64,000 nucleotides of DNA from Bradyrhizobium barranii subsp. apii (GCF_011516635.5 NZ_CP096255.1:7748501-7812500), one strand, 5' to 3'; shown: positions 50,691 through 60,497, counted from the first letter of the stretch. Made by a program: numbers and translations. The notes: generated from the sequence alone by a model not told the origin.

Positions 50691-51150
50691 CGCGCTTCTT
50701 CTTTTTCGAGCGCTGCCAGACCACGCCGGGAAAACCCTTCAGCGGCACCAGCGGCTCGCCGGTATAGGCCCATTCCTGAAGCTCTTCGATCGCGATGTGA
50801 TAGAGCGGCTGGCGGCCGGTGCGCTCGTTGAACAGTGCGCGGGGGATGTTGACCATGTGCGGTCCGCGCGGCCGCTCGTACGCGATCGGCGTGCCGCAAT
50901 GGGCGCAGAAGCTGCGCGCGGTCCTGCTCGCCTTGTCCTCGTAGCGGGCGAGCGCGGCTTTCCCCGAGGTGATGCGAAAGCGCTTCTTCCAGCTTCCGAC
51001 ATAGGTCGCATAGGCCGCGCCGTGGGCGCGGCGGCTACTGGCAGAATGGTCATGCCAAGCCCAACGCGCGGGGACGTCGATCTCGAAGGTGACCTTACCG
51101 CAGAGGCATTGGCCGGTGGCGGTTCCTGCGGCGACTGCGGCTTTGGCCAT
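50644..51150 (-). CDS. GFA (glutathione-dependent formaldehyde-activating)-family protein, altered zinc site
   Basis: A 168-residue GFA/Mss4-fold protein. The first CxC (GQCLCGKVTF) and the later CxxC (FCAHCGTPIAY) are present, but the usual central CHCxxCR zinc motif is replaced by AWHDHSASSRRA with no Cys. A Lys-rich tail follows near the C terminus. GFA proteins promote formaldehyde-glutathione adduct formation, but many family members have lost this; with one zinc site altered the activity is doubtful. I begin at 51150 (MAKAAVAAG), with AAGGA upstream. The gene overlaps the TfoX_N gene at its 3' end. Confidence 0.82.
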   Translation of the reverse strand: MAKAAVAAGTATGQCLCGKVTFEIDVPARWAWHDHSASSRRAHGAAYATYVGSWKKRFRITSGKAALARYEDKASRTARSFCAHCGTPIAYERPRGPHMVNIPRALFNERTGRQPLYHIAIEELQEWAYTGEPLVPLKGFPGVVWQRSKKKKRASGEDPFELGREEVL

Positions 51151-51165
51151 GGTAGGTCCTTCCGT

Positions 51166-51245
51166 CGTCATTGCGAGCGCAGCGAAGCAATCCAGACTGC
51201 CTCTGCGGAAAGACTCTGGATTGCTTCGCTACGCTCGCAATGACG
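51166..51245. repeat. Dispersed palindromic repeat (CGTCATTGCGAGCG type)
   Basis: CGTCATTGCGAGCG at the left and CGCTCGCAATGACG at the right with inner CGAAGCAATCCAG and CTGGATTGCTTCG arms. It forms a long hairpin in the gap before the GFA gene. Confidence 0.82.
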
Positions 51246-51282
51246 GAGTTTGTGGGCTCGTCGGAGCTACGAATATAGACCT

Positions 51283-51368
51283 GTAGCCCGGATGGAGCGA
51301 AGCGCAATCCGGGGAAGTCTATCGGCGAGGTGAGAAACCCGGATTTCGCTGCGCTCCATCCGGGCTAC
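51283..51368. repeat. Dispersed palindromic repeat (GTAGCCCGGATGGAGCG type)
   Basis: GTAGCCCGGATGGAGCGAAG...AATCCGGG on the left and CCCGGATT...CGCTCCATCCGGGCTAC on the right, a nearly perfect inverted repeat next to the stop of the Old Yellow Enzyme gene. Confidence 0.8.
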
Positions 51369-51376
51369 GAAGGTCT

Positions 51377-52504
<1,128 letters not shown>

Positions 52505-52514
52505 GTGGGCCTCA

Positions 52515-53450
52515 GTGTCTGTTCCAAAACATGTTGAGTCGAATGAATCGGTTGTGATTCAAGGTGAGCGGCCTGATTCGATGGGGACGCGCCGCCAATG
52601 TGGACTACCGAGAACCGTGCACGCTACGACCGCAGCCGCCTGCGCTATCCGAGCGACTTGACCGACGAGGAGTGGGCGCTGATCGCGCCTCGCATCCCGC
52701 CGGCCAAGCGCGGCGGCAACAAGCGTACGGTGGACCTGCGCGAGATTGCCAACGGGCTGATGTACATCCTGAGCACAGGTTGCCAGTGGCGCGCGATCCC
52801 CAAGGACCTGCCGCCGCGCTCGACGCTGTATGGCTACTTCGATCTGTGGAGCTGGAACGGCACGCTCGATAAAATTCATCACGCCCTCTATGTCGAATGT
52901 CGCGAAAGGGCCGAGCGCGAGGCTTCTCCCACCGCCGCCATCATCGATAGCCAGAGCGTGAAAAGCGCTGAAAAAGGGGGCCTCATGATCTCCATGGCTA
53001 CGACGCGGGCAAGAAGATCAAGGGCAAGAAGCGGCACATTCTCGTCGACACGCAAGGCCTCTTGATGCACGCCATCGTGCATGCGGCGGACATCCAGGAT
53101 CGCGACGGCGGCGTGCTCCTGATGGCAACGTTGTTCGGCCTCTATCCCTTTCTTCTGAAGCTCTACGCCGACGGCGGATATCAAGGGCCACATTTCCAGA
53201 AGGGGCTGCGTAGCGCTCTGAAGCGCGTGAACCTCGAAATCGTCAAACGCTCCGATCAGGCTCACCGTTTCGTCGTCTTGCCCAAACGCTGGATCGTCGA
53301 GCGTACCTTTGCCTGGCTCGGGCGATGCCGAAGACTGTCCAAAGATTGGGAATGCTTCAATCACAGGGCGCTCGCCTTTCTCAAGCTGGCCTCCATCCGA
53401 CTCATGCTGCGAAAGCTATGCAATCCAAGGTAATCTTTCCGGACAGACTC
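52515..53450 (+). mobile_element. IS5-family insertion sequence
   Basis: An element of about 935 bp with one transposase reading unit. Ends: left TGTCTGTTCC near 52516 and right GGACAGACT ending near 53449; the inner parts GTCTGT and ACAGAC are inverted. CTCAG flanks on both sides (52511-52515 and 53450-53454) and may be the target duplication, though the size is unusual for this family, so the exact ends are uncertain. It lies just 5' of the Old Yellow Enzyme gene. Confidence 0.75.
52598..53433 (+). CDS. IS5-family DDE transposase, two frames joined at an A5G5 run
   Basis: The first frame (52598-53065) begins MWTTENRARYDRSRLRYPSDL and has the DUF4096-like N-terminal part and the first catalytic Asp in AAIIDSQSVKSAEKGG. 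In the -1 frame the reading continues as PHDLHGYDAGKKIKGKKRH and HILVDTQGLLMHAIVHAADIQD to YADGGYQGP (second Asp) and WIVERTFAWLGRCRRL (Glu) and ends at 53433. Joined at the GAAAAAGGGGG stretch near 52970-52980 they give 278 residues, normal for the family. The run is a plausible -1 slippage site, which some IS5 subgroups use, but a one-base change is also possible. All three DDE residues are present. Confidence 0.82.
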
Positions 53451-53562
53451 TCAGACGGCTATGGAAGGATGCGGATCATATAGCGAGGGGCGGCCCCTGG
53501 AAAAGGCGCCGCCCCATTAAAAGCAGATATTCCCTCTCGCGGAACGCCGGAGAGAGCAGGCC

Positions 53563-55059
53563 CTACGCCGTCTTGATCCAGACGGCCTTCACGTTGAGAT
53601 ATTCCTCGACGTGCTGCTTGCCGGATTCGCGGCCGTAGCCGCTCATCTTGTAGCCGCCGAAGGGCACGGCCGGGTCCATCGCCTGGTAGCAGTTCACCCA
53701 CACCGAGCCGGCGCGCAAGCTCTTCGCCACCGCATGGGCCTTGCTGACGTCGCGCGTCCACAGGCCCGAGCCGAGGCCGAACGTGGTGTTGTTGGCGCGC
53801 TTGACCAGTTCGTCCATGTCCTTGAACGCGATCGCGGAGATGACGGGACCAAAAATCTCCTCCTGCGCGATGCGCATGTTGTCCTGCACGCCCGCGAACA
53901 CCGTCGGCGAGACGAAGAAGCCCTTCGACAGCGCGCCTTCGGTGACGCGACCGCCGCCGGCGAGCGCACGCGCGCCTTCCTTCTGGCCGATGTCGAGATA
54001 GCCGGTGACGCGCTTGAGTTGCTCCTCGGACACGAGCGGGCCGATCTGCACATTGGGATCGAGGCCGTTGCCGACCTGCAGCTTCTTGCCGAACTCGGCG
54101 ACGCGGCCGACGAACTCTTCGTAGACCGACTGCTCGACGAACAGGCGTGTGCCGGCGCTGCAGATCTGGCCGGAATTGGCGAAAACCGCCATCGCAGCGC
54201 CGGGGACGGCGGCATCGAGATCGGCATCGGCGAACACGATGTCCGGCGACTTGCCGCCGAGCTCGAGCGAGACGCGCTTGAGGTTGCCGGCCGAGGCGCG
54301 GATGATCGATTGTCCCGTGACATGCGAGCCGGTGAAGGCGACCTTGTCGACATCATGATGCGAGGCAAGCGCAGCGCCCGCGGTCTCGCCATAGCCGGGC
54401 ACGACGTTGATGACGCCGGGCGGAATGCCGGCTTCCATCGCCAGCTCGGCGATGCGCAGCGAGGTGAGCGGCGCCTCTTCGGCAGGCTTCAGCACCACGG
54501 TGCAGCCGGTCGCGATCGCCGGACCGATCTTCCAGATCGTCGCGGTGAGCGGGCCGTTCCAGGGAATGATGGCACCGACGACGCCGATCGGCTCCTTCAG
54601 CGTGTAGGAGAAGATTTCGCCGGGCAGCGAGTTCTCGATGGTCTCGCCATGGATCGCGGTGGTCTGGCCGGCGTAATAGCGCAACATGCCGACGGCGCGC
54701 AGACGATAGGCGCGGGTGCGGCTGAGGGGCGCGCCCATGTCGAGCGTGTCGAGCTGCGACAATTCGTCGAAATTCTTCTCGACGAGGTCGGCGAGCTTGA
54801 GCAGCAGGTTCTGCCGCTCGAACGGTTTTACTTTGCTCCAGGGGCCTTCGAAGGCACGGCGAGCGGCGGCGACCGCACGGTCGATGTCTTCCTTGTCGCC
54901 CTCGGCGACCGTCGCCAGCAATTCGCCAGTGGCGGGGTTGTGGGTCTCGAAGCGCTTGCCTGAGGCAGCATCGACCCACTTCCCGCCGATCAGCATCTGC
55001 TTGTAGGACCCGTTGGCGAACGGATGGCGCGTGATCGGAATAGCCTGCGACACAGCCAT
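53563..55059 (-). CDS. NAD(P)-dependent aldehyde dehydrogenase
   Basis: A 498-residue ALDH-superfamily enzyme. It has the Asn of IIPWNGPLTATIWK, the general base Glu in RVSLELGGKSPDIVF, the nucleophile Cys in ANSGQICSAGTRL and GPVISAI plus FGGYKMSGYGRESGKQ near the C terminus. It starts at 55059 (MAVSQAIPI), with GGGAG upstream. The pattern fits betaine/phenylacetaldehyde or PuuC-like groups. It would oxidise aldehydes such as those from the decarboxylase at 48500. It is divergent from the SDR at 55243. It lacks its former upstream/downstream partner across the IS element. Confidence 0.93.
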   Translation of the reverse strand: MAVSQAIPITRHPFANGSYKQMLIGGKWVDAASGKRFETHNPATGELLATVAEGDKEDIDRAVAAARRAFEGPWSKVKPFERQNLLLKLADLVEKNFDELSQLDTLDMGAPLSRTRAYRLRAVGMLRYYAGQTTAIHGETIENSLPGEIFSYTLKEPIGVVGAIIPWNGPLTATIWKIGPAIATGCTVVLKPAEEAPLTSLRIAELAMEAGIPPGVINVVPGYGETAGAALASHHDVDKVAFTGSHVTGQSIIRASAGNLKRVSLELGGKSPDIVFADADLDAAVPGAAMAVFANSGQICSAGTRLFVEQSVYEEFVGRVAEFGKKLQVGNGLDPNVQIGPLVSEEQLKRVTGYLDIGQKEGARALAGGGRVTEGALSKGFFVSPTVFAGVQDNMRIAQEEIFGPVISAIAFKDMDELVKRANNTTFGLGSGLWTRDVSKAHAVAKSLRAGSVWVNCYQAMDPAVPFGGYKMSGYGRESGKQHVEEYLNVKAVWIKTA

Positions 55060-55242
55060 GGCTGCACTCCCTGTCAAATGATTGATTGGTTCGATCTGGG
55101 CGGGATCGTTAGGTCGAATAGAATACAGCGCCGCCGGAAAGGCGTAAAGGCGGCGTGGAACGAAGACCTCCCATGCCGACTTGTGCAGGGTCGCGCGAGT
55201 GCCATGTTATAGCTCGACCGAGCCCTTCCCCGGAGACCAACC

Positions 55243-56088
55243 ATGCCACATTCCGCCATCGTCAAAGACAATGTCGCCGTGATCACGGGCGGCGCATCCG
55301 GCATCGGATTGGCTGCCGCGCTGGCCTTCGCGCGCGCCGGCTTGAAGGTGTGCATCGCAGATGTGGATCAGGCGCGGCTGGCGGAAGCTGCAACAAAACT
55401 GTCATCCGTCACGCCTGCCACACATGTGATGACGTTCGCGGTCGACGTCAGCAAGGCCGAGAGCGTGACGGAACTGGAACGCGCCGTGCGCGAGCGCTTC
55501 GGCAGCACCGACATCCTCATGAACAATGCCGGCATCCAGCCGGGCAGCACGCTGTTCGGCGAGCCCGATAACTGGCAGCGGATCATCGGCGTCAACATGT
55601 GGGGCATCATCAACGGCTCGCGCATCTTCGCGCCCGGCATGATCGCGCGCGGCAGGCGCGGCCTCATCATCAACACCGGCTCGAAGCAGGGCATCACCAC
55701 GCCGCCCGGCGATCCCGCCTACAACGTCTCCAAGGCCGGCGTGAAGGCTTTTACGGAAGCGCTCCAGCACGAGCTGCGCAACACGAAGGACTGCCGCATC
55801 ACCGCGCATCTGCTGATCCCCGGCTTCGTCTTCACCGGCCTGACCGCGAAGGGCCGCACCGAGAAGCCGGCCGGAGCCTGGACGGCTGAGCAGACCGTGG
55901 ATTTCATGCTGGCGCGGCTGGAGGCCGGCGACTTCTACATCCTGTGTCCGGACAACGACGTGCCGCGCGCGCTCGACGAGAAGCGGATGCTGTGGGCGGC
56001 GGGAGACATCGTCGAGAACCGCCCGCCGCTGTCGCGCTGGCACCCGGACTATGCCGACGCGTTCGCGAAGTTCGTGAAGGGGGAGTGA
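55243..56088 (+). CDS. SDR-family oxidoreductase
   Basis: A 281-residue classical SDR with ITGGASGIGLAAALAFARAG (NAD(P) site), MNNAGIQPG, the catalytic Ser in INTGSKQGI and intact YNVSK. The longer C terminus, FMLARLEAGDFYILCPDNDVPRALDEKRMLWAAGDI, resembles dehydrogenases of Bradyrhizobium with unknown substrates. It starts with MPHSAIVKDNVAV and lies 183 bp from the aldehyde dehydrogenase gene in the opposite direction, probably sharing its regulatory region. It ends just before an RPE-like repeat. Confidence 0.9.
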   Translation: MPHSAIVKDNVAVITGGASGIGLAAALAFARAGLKVCIADVDQARLAEAATKLSSVTPATHVMTFAVDVSKAESVTELERAVRERFGSTDILMNNAGIQPGSTLFGEPDNWQRIIGVNMWGIINGSRIFAPGMIARGRRGLIINTGSKQGITTPPGDPAYNVSKAGVKAFTEALQHELRNTKDCRITAHLLIPGFVFTGLTAKGRTEKPAGAWTAEQTVDFMLARLEAGDFYILCPDNDVPRALDEKRMLWAAGDIVENRPPLSRWHPDYADAFAKFVKGE

Positions 56089-56097
56089 CTATCAGAC

Positions 56098-56210
56098 CCT
56101 CATGGTGAGGAGCGCGGAACGCGCGTCTCGAACCATGAAGGCCCCGCTGCGACAGCTCGGCCTCTATCCTTCGAGACGCCCGCTTTCAGCGGGCTCCTCA
56201 GGACGAGGAG
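56098..56210. repeat. Dispersed palindromic repeat (CTGAGGAGC... type), second copy
   Basis: GGTGAGGAGCGCGGAACGCGCGTCTCGAACCATGAAGG on the left in two pieces and CCTTCGAGACGCCCGC...GGGCTCCTCAGGACGAGG on the right. Same family as 36187-36285. The left arm is more diverged. It lies between two convergent genes. Confidence 0.75.
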
Positions 56211-56247
56211 TTAGAGCCTCGCGGCGCAGCAATACCGCGCAAGCGCC

Positions 56248-56454
56248 CTACAGCGTTTCCTGCTGATGCCCGCAATTCTTGCAGGCGAACTTGACCCGGC
56301 TCTGGCCCTTTTCCGCCTGCACCCGGTTCGGCGCGCCGCACTTGCCGCAGACGGCCTCGATGCGGGTCGAGCCCTGCTTGACGACGATGGTCTTCTTTTC
56401 CATCGATTCGCGGATCAGGCGCTCGGCCTCCTCACGCAGGGATTGTTTCGACAA
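56248..56454 (-). CDS. Small zinc-ribbon protein
   Basis: A 68-residue protein with two CxxC pairs, AVCGKCGAPNRV and FACKNCGHQQ, spaced for one zinc ribbon at the C-terminal half; the N-terminal 35 residues are charged and helical (SLREEAERLIRESMEKK). Proteins of this sort bind RNA or other proteins in the cytoplasm; no function is assigned. It stands 73 bp from the Rieske gene on the same strand, downstream of it, and may be the last gene of the amidohydrolase group. Confidence 0.75.
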   Translation of the reverse strand: MSKQSLREEAERLIRESMEKKTIVVKQGSTRIEAVCGKCGAPNRVQAEKGQSRVKFACKNCGHQQETL

Positions 56455-56527
56455 AGCTCATCTCCGCCTCTGGAAAGCGCGAGAGCCATAACGCACCTGC
56501 GTTCGAATCTCAATCGGCAATGCCGGC

Positions 56528-56941
56528 TCAGACCTCGACAATCACATAGCTGTCTTCGACATGCACCGGAAACGTCTCGGCGACATACGGGCCCTTCTGC
56601 AACTCTTCGCCACGTTCCACCGCGACCGGATAGGACCGGATCTTGACCCGTTTCGGATCGAACCAGGACTGGCCGTTGCGCATGTCGAATTCCCAGCCGT
56701 GCCAGGGACAGCGCAGCATCTCGCCGACGCGCGAGCGCTCATAGATTCCGGGCTCGGGCGAGGTCAGCCGCGCTACGCATGCCGCCTTCTCCAGCGGGGC
56801 GCCCTCATGCGGGCAGCGGTTCAACAGCGCGAAGAACTCGCCGTTAACGTGGAACACGACGATGTCGCGGCCCGCGATATCGACGACCTTGTTGCCGCCG
56901 GGCGGGATCTCCGAGGTGCGCGCGACGATGTGACGGGCCAT
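56528..56941 (-). CDS. Rieske [2Fe-2S] ferredoxin-like protein
   Basis: A 137-residue one-domain Rieske protein. The two binding loops are CPHEGAPLEKAA and CPWHGWEFDM, each Cys-x-His, separated by about 30 residues. No signal peptide or TM helix is present, so it works in the cytoplasm, probably as electron carrier to an oxygenase or reductase. It lies 21 bp after the amidohydrolase at 56963 on the same strand; a shared operon with two amidohydrolases implies aromatic degradation, although no oxygenase gene is adjacent. Confidence 0.9.
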   Translation of the reverse strand: MARHIVARTSEIPPGGNKVVDIAGRDIVVFHVNGEFFALLNRCPHEGAPLEKAACVARLTSPEPGIYERSRVGEMLRCPWHGWEFDMRNGQSWFDPKRVKIRSYPVAVERGEELQKGPYVAETFPVHVEDSYVIVEV

Positions 56942-56962
56942 ATCCGTTCAGAACCTCTTTGC

Positions 56963-58075
56963 TCAGAACTTGTAGACCGCGCGGGCATTGGTGCTGAAGA
57001 TCTTCTTCCGCTCGGCTTCAGAGAGCGGCGTCTTGAAGGCGAAGCGCGGATCGTCGAAATCCCAGTGCGGATAGTCCGACGAAAACAGAAGACGGTCGAT
57101 GCCGACCCATTCGATCAGCGAACGCAGATGCCGCGCCTCGTCGGGCTCGTCGATCGGCTGCGTCGTGAACCAGAAATGCTCGCGCACATATTCGGACGGC
57201 TTGCGCTTGAGATGAGGCACCTCGCTGCGGAACCGCTCGAAATGCTGGTCCATTCGCCACACCGCCGACGGGATCCAGCCGAAGCCGCCCTCGATGAAGA
57301 CGATCTTCAGCTTTGGAAACCGCTCCGGCACGCCTTCGATCACGAGGCTCGCGAGCTGCGCCGCGATGGTGTGCGCGTTGGACTGGTGCTCCTCGACATA
57401 ATAGGACGGCCAGCCACCACCGGTCGGCGCATGGCCGCCATAGCCGCCAACATGGATGCCGAGCGGCAGGTCCAGCGCCTCGGCACGCTCGTAGATCGGC
57501 CAGTAGCGACGGCGGCCGAGCTGCTCGTTGGCGCGCGGCGAGACGTTGATCTGGATGTATTCACCGATTTTGGCGCAGCGCTCGATCTCGGCGATGGCGA
57601 GATCCACGCCGTCCTGCCCGACCAGGATCGACGCCTTCAGGCGCGGATCGCGATGCGACCAGAACGCAAGCTGCCAGTCATTGACGGCGCGCTGGATCGC
57701 GGCGCCGAATTCCAAATTCTGCTGCGAGAAGATGAAAAGATCGAGCACCTGCAAGATCCCGAACTCGACGTCGAGCGGGTCGAGATGCTGCTTCTGCATG
57801 AAAGCGAGATCGGAGCCGGGCGGCCCGCCGGTCGGCGGCCAGGCATCGCGTCGCGCGATCAGTGGCGAGGAGCGCGGATAGGGCGTGGTAAAGAGATAAG
57901 GCGTGCGCAAATGGCTGCCATATTCCTTCAGATGCTGCTGCCAGCGTTTCGGCAGGAACTCGTTGAGATCGTCGGTCGAGCGCAGGCTCGGATGCACGTC
58001 GCAATCGACGATGCGCAACCGCGAGGTGGCGGGCTTTTCTTCGTCGAGCAGCGGGCGGTCGATGACGTCACTCAT
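56963..58075 (-). CDS. Amidohydrolase-2 family protein (ACMSD-like)
   Basis: A 370-residue TIM-barrel metalloenzyme. The first metal site is VDCDVHPSL (D-x-H), followed by GIHVGGYGGH, FIEGGFGWIPS and the catalytic Asp in FSSDYPHWDFDD. Members are ACMSD-type decarboxylases, or hydrolases for lactones and similar rings. I start at 58075 (MSDVIDRPLL), with GGAGG eight bases upstream. It is related to the next gene, 58147-59208, at about the level of a diverged duplicate; both are on the same strand with a palindromic repeat between. The substrate is unknown. Confidence 0.88.
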   Translation of the reverse strand: MSDVIDRPLLDEEKPATSRLRIVDCDVHPSLRSTDDLNEFLPKRWQQHLKEYGSHLRTPYLFTTPYPRSSPLIARRDAWPPTGGPPGSDLAFMQKQHLDPLDVEFGILQVLDLFIFSQQNLEFGAAIQRAVNDWQLAFWSHRDPRLKASILVGQDGVDLAIAEIERCAKIGEYIQINVSPRANEQLGRRRYWPIYERAEALDLPLGIHVGGYGGHAPTGGGWPSYYVEEHQSNAHTIAAQLASLVIEGVPERFPKLKIVFIEGGFGWIPSAVWRMDQHFERFRSEVPHLKRKPSEYVREHFWFTTQPIDEPDEARHLRSLIEWVGIDRLLFSSDYPHWDFDDPRFAFKTPLSEAERKKIFSTNARAVYKF

Positions 58076-58099
58076 GCGATCCTCCAAACTTTTTGTTTG

Positions 58100-58145
58100 C
58101 GCATGATCTTATCGGGAAACCGGTACCCACTTTGCCGGATCATGC
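58100..58145. repeat. Dispersed palindromic repeat (GCATGAT...ATCATGC type), copy B
   Basis: CGCATGATC and GATCATGCG-like arms with inner CGGGAAACC and TTTGCCGG. It is the second copy of the family at 2161-2209. It lies between the two amidohydrolase genes and could lower expression of the downstream one. Confidence 0.72.
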
Positions 58146-58146
58146 G

Positions 58147-59208
58147 TCAGTTGATCGACAACCGCGGGAACGTCTCCAGCGGATTGTCGACGCACATTTT
58201 TGCGATGATGCTCTTCGGCAGGTTCGGCGGGATCGGATCGTCGCCGTCGAACTGCCAGTGCGGATAGTCGGACGCGAACAGGAACATCTTTTCCGAGCCG
58301 ATCTGGTCGATGATCTCCTCGACGCTCTTGGCGTCGCCGGGCGCGTCGAACGGCTGCATGGTGACGCGAAAATTATCGCGGATGATCGCGGCCGGCTCGC
58401 GCTCGACCCAGGGCACCTCGACGCGCACGCCGCGCCAGGTCTTGTTGGCGCGCCACATGAAGGCCGGCAGCCAGCTCACGCCGGATTCCATCAGCACGAC
58501 CTTGAGATCAGGAAATTTGCCGAACACGCCCTCATAGATCAGGCTCAAAATCTGCGCCTGCATCGCCTGCGCCTCGACGAAGTAATATTCGTAGCGATGC
58601 GACGGCCAGCCGGCCGAGCTCGGTGCCTGGCGATATTGCGTGCCGGCATGGATCGCCAGCGGCAGCTTGTACTTTTCGGCGAGACGGTAGACCGACCAGA
58701 AATGCCGCCGTCCCAGCAGCGTCTCGCCCTGCGCTAGCACCAGGATGGAGACGAAACGGTTGTCGCCGGCGCGGCGCTCGATCTCCTCGATCGCGAGATC
58801 CGGATCCTGCATCGGCACCACGATGGAAGCCCGCAGGCGGGGATCGCGCGACAGCCATTCGGCGGCGATCCAGTCGTTGATGGCCTTGCAGAAGTCCGCG
58901 GCCATATAGGCGTCGAACACGGCCTGCGCGCCATAGAGCACGTTGAGGATGGCGTGGCTCGCACCCAGCTGCTCGAACGCGCCCTTCTGCACCATGGCAA
59001 GGTCGGAGCCGGGCTTGGCGCCATTGGCCGGCCACCAGTCGGCACGGCCGGTCAGCGGCATGCTCGGCGGATAGGACGTGAGATCGAGCCCGTCGATGGC
59101 GCGGCTCACGACCTGCTCTTTCCAGTGATCGCTGAGATAGGGAAGCAGCGTCGTGCGCGTGCCACCAACCGCCGGGTGGATATCGCAGTCGATCCGCGTC
59201 ACCGCCAT
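58147..59208 (-). CDS. Amidohydrolase-2 family protein (ACMSD-like)
   Basis: A 353-residue protein of the same family as 56963-58075. It starts with MAVTRIDCDIHPAVGG (D-x-H), then PLAIHAGTQY, VVLMESGVSWLPAFMWR and FASDYPHWQFDGDD. The common pattern, including ANGAKPGSDLAMVQKGAFEQLGASHAILNVLY, is shared with its neighbour (GPPGSDLAFMQKQHLDPLDVEFGILQVLD). It is the first gene of the leftward group. The upstream 261-bp gap to the YiaA-like gene holds no gene. The role is likely decarboxylation or hydrolysis of an aromatic catabolite; no specificity is visible. Confidence 0.88.
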   Translation of the reverse strand: MAVTRIDCDIHPAVGGTRTTLLPYLSDHWKEQVVSRAIDGLDLTSYPPSMPLTGRADWWPANGAKPGSDLAMVQKGAFEQLGASHAILNVLYGAQAVFDAYMAADFCKAINDWIAAEWLSRDPRLRASIVVPMQDPDLAIEEIERRAGDNRFVSILVLAQGETLLGRRHFWSVYRLAEKYKLPLAIHAGTQYRQAPSSAGWPSHRYEYYFVEAQAMQAQILSLIYEGVFGKFPDLKVVLMESGVSWLPAFMWRANKTWRGVRVEVPWVEREPAAIIRDNFRVTMQPFDAPGDAKSVEEIIDQIGSEKMFLFASDYPHWQFDGDDPIPPNLPKSIIAKMCVDNPLETFPRLSIN

Positions 59209-59469
59209 GAAGCTTCCTCGCGCAATCTTATTGGCGGCGTTCTTGTGCGCCGCTTGCGCAGAGTGCCCCTGCCCGCGCTTGCGCGCAAGGTCGCCCGCCC
59301 GCGCGATCCGTCATGGCTCGGTTGCATTTCGCAGGCGCGATACGAAGCTCCGCGATCGCCGCACGGGGCGACCGCTCGAGGATGGATGGTCTCACGGCGC
59401 GAGCGGTGGATGCGACGGCATCCTCCGCTCCATATTGCAGGTAGCTTTGCGCTTATATGCGCTCTCGCC

Positions 59470-59745
59470 TCAAGCCGCCTTGGAGACTTCCATCAGCAGG
59501 CGCTCGGCCTTGGCATCCTCGATCCGGTTCACCAGCCGGCTGCTCTCGTGATTGTCGCGCACCGTCTTGGTCAGGGTGATGCAGGTCTGGATCAGCATCA
59601 CGATGCCCATGGTGAGATAGCCCTTCATCCAGAGATCAATCGGCAGGAAGAAGATGCCGATGGCGACGAGGAACGCGGAGGCTGCGAAGGACGCGTAAGT
59701 GAAGGTCACCCAGGCGCTGCTGTGGGGCTGGCCGTTCTGGTTCAT
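59470..59745 (-). CDS. YiaA/YiaB-family two-helix membrane protein
   Basis: A 91-residue inner-membrane protein with two TM helices (about residues 14-36, TFTYASFAASAFLVAIGIFF, and 40-60, KGYLTMGIVMLIQTCITL) and a charged tail. The pattern of the YiaAB domain is W-x-F-x-x-x-S-F-x at the first helix and D-x-x-x-K-G-Y at the loop, both seen. Family function is unknown. It follows the PspA-like gene by 40 bp on the same strand; both probably act at the envelope under control of the TetR gene. Confidence 0.87.
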   Translation of the reverse strand: MNQNGQPHSSAWVTFTYASFAASAFLVAIGIFFLPIDLWMKGYLTMGIVMLIQTCITLTKTVRDNHESSRLVNRIEDAKAERLLMEVSKAA

Positions 59746-59785
59746 GATGGTCTCCTATCGGTTCGAATGATGATCGGGTTTGAGT

Positions 59786-60481
59786 TCAGGCAGTCGGCAT
59801 GCGCTTGGACTTCAACCGCGCCAGCACGTCGTCCGCGGTCGTCTTGAGCCGGGGGCCGAAGCCCTGCTCGGCAAGTCGTTCGGCAGTGGCGAGCGGACCG
59901 GAGGCCGCATCGAGCTCGACCAGCGCGTCGTCAGCGGCCTGGGCTTCCATTTGCCGGTCGCGCAGGCGCCTCAAGGTGCTCTCCGCTTCCGGCAGCGTGG
60001 ATTCGTAAGGACGTGCCGCCTCGATGCCGCTGCGGCGAAGCGAGCGCACCGCTTCCGAGGCACGGGCGACACGACGGCCGCGATCGAGCTCGGTGATGCG
60101 GGCCTGCGCGCTTGCGACGTGGCGCTTCAGCCTGATGATCTCGATCGCGAACAATGCGCGTGCGGTCATCGCCGCATCGCGATCGGCCTCCAAGCCTGCG
60201 ATGGCTTCGGCGGCATCCTTGGCGAGGTCCTCGCGGCCACCGTCAAGCGCCGCAACCGCGCGGGTCTCGAGGTCGGCTATGCGGGCGACGGTCGCCTCGA
60301 GCTTGCGGCCTTCCTGCTGGTCCTGGGCGATCGCCAGCGCCAGCGTCCGCTTGCTGCGCTCGACGGCGGCGGCCGCGTCGCGCATCTGCTGGTCGAGGAT
60401 CAGAAGGGCCGTACGGTCTTCCAGTTCCTCGCCCGCGGCCGCCACGCTGCCGCGGAAAAGTGTCACTACGGTCTTGAACAT
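59786..60481 (-). CDS. PspA/IM30-family protein
   Basis: A 231-residue, mostly alpha-helical protein. The start MFKTVVTLFRGSVAAAGEELEDRTAL is the PspA helix 1 to 2 region; several heptad-rich stretches (LILDQQMRDAAAAVERSKRTLALAIAQ, RRVARASEAVRSLRRSG) follow. It lacks the usual membrane-stress partners PspB, PspC and PspF. PspA proteins form oligomers that remodel or protect the inner membrane. I start at 60481, with GGGAG upstream, as translation from 60547 would run through the operator. It leads a two-gene operon with the YiaA-like gene and is divergent from TetR, with three palindromes in between. Confidence 0.85.
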   Translation of the reverse strand: MFKTVVTLFRGSVAAAGEELEDRTALLILDQQMRDAAAAVERSKRTLALAIAQDQQEGRKLEATVARIADLETRAVAALDGGREDLAKDAAEAIAGLEADRDAAMTARALFAIEIIRLKRHVASAQARITELDRGRRVARASEAVRSLRRSGIEAARPYESTLPEAESTLRRLRDRQMEAQAADDALVELDAASGPLATAERLAEQGFGPRLKTTADDVLARLKSKRMPTA

Positions 60482-60497
60482 TTGCTGCTCCCTGTTA

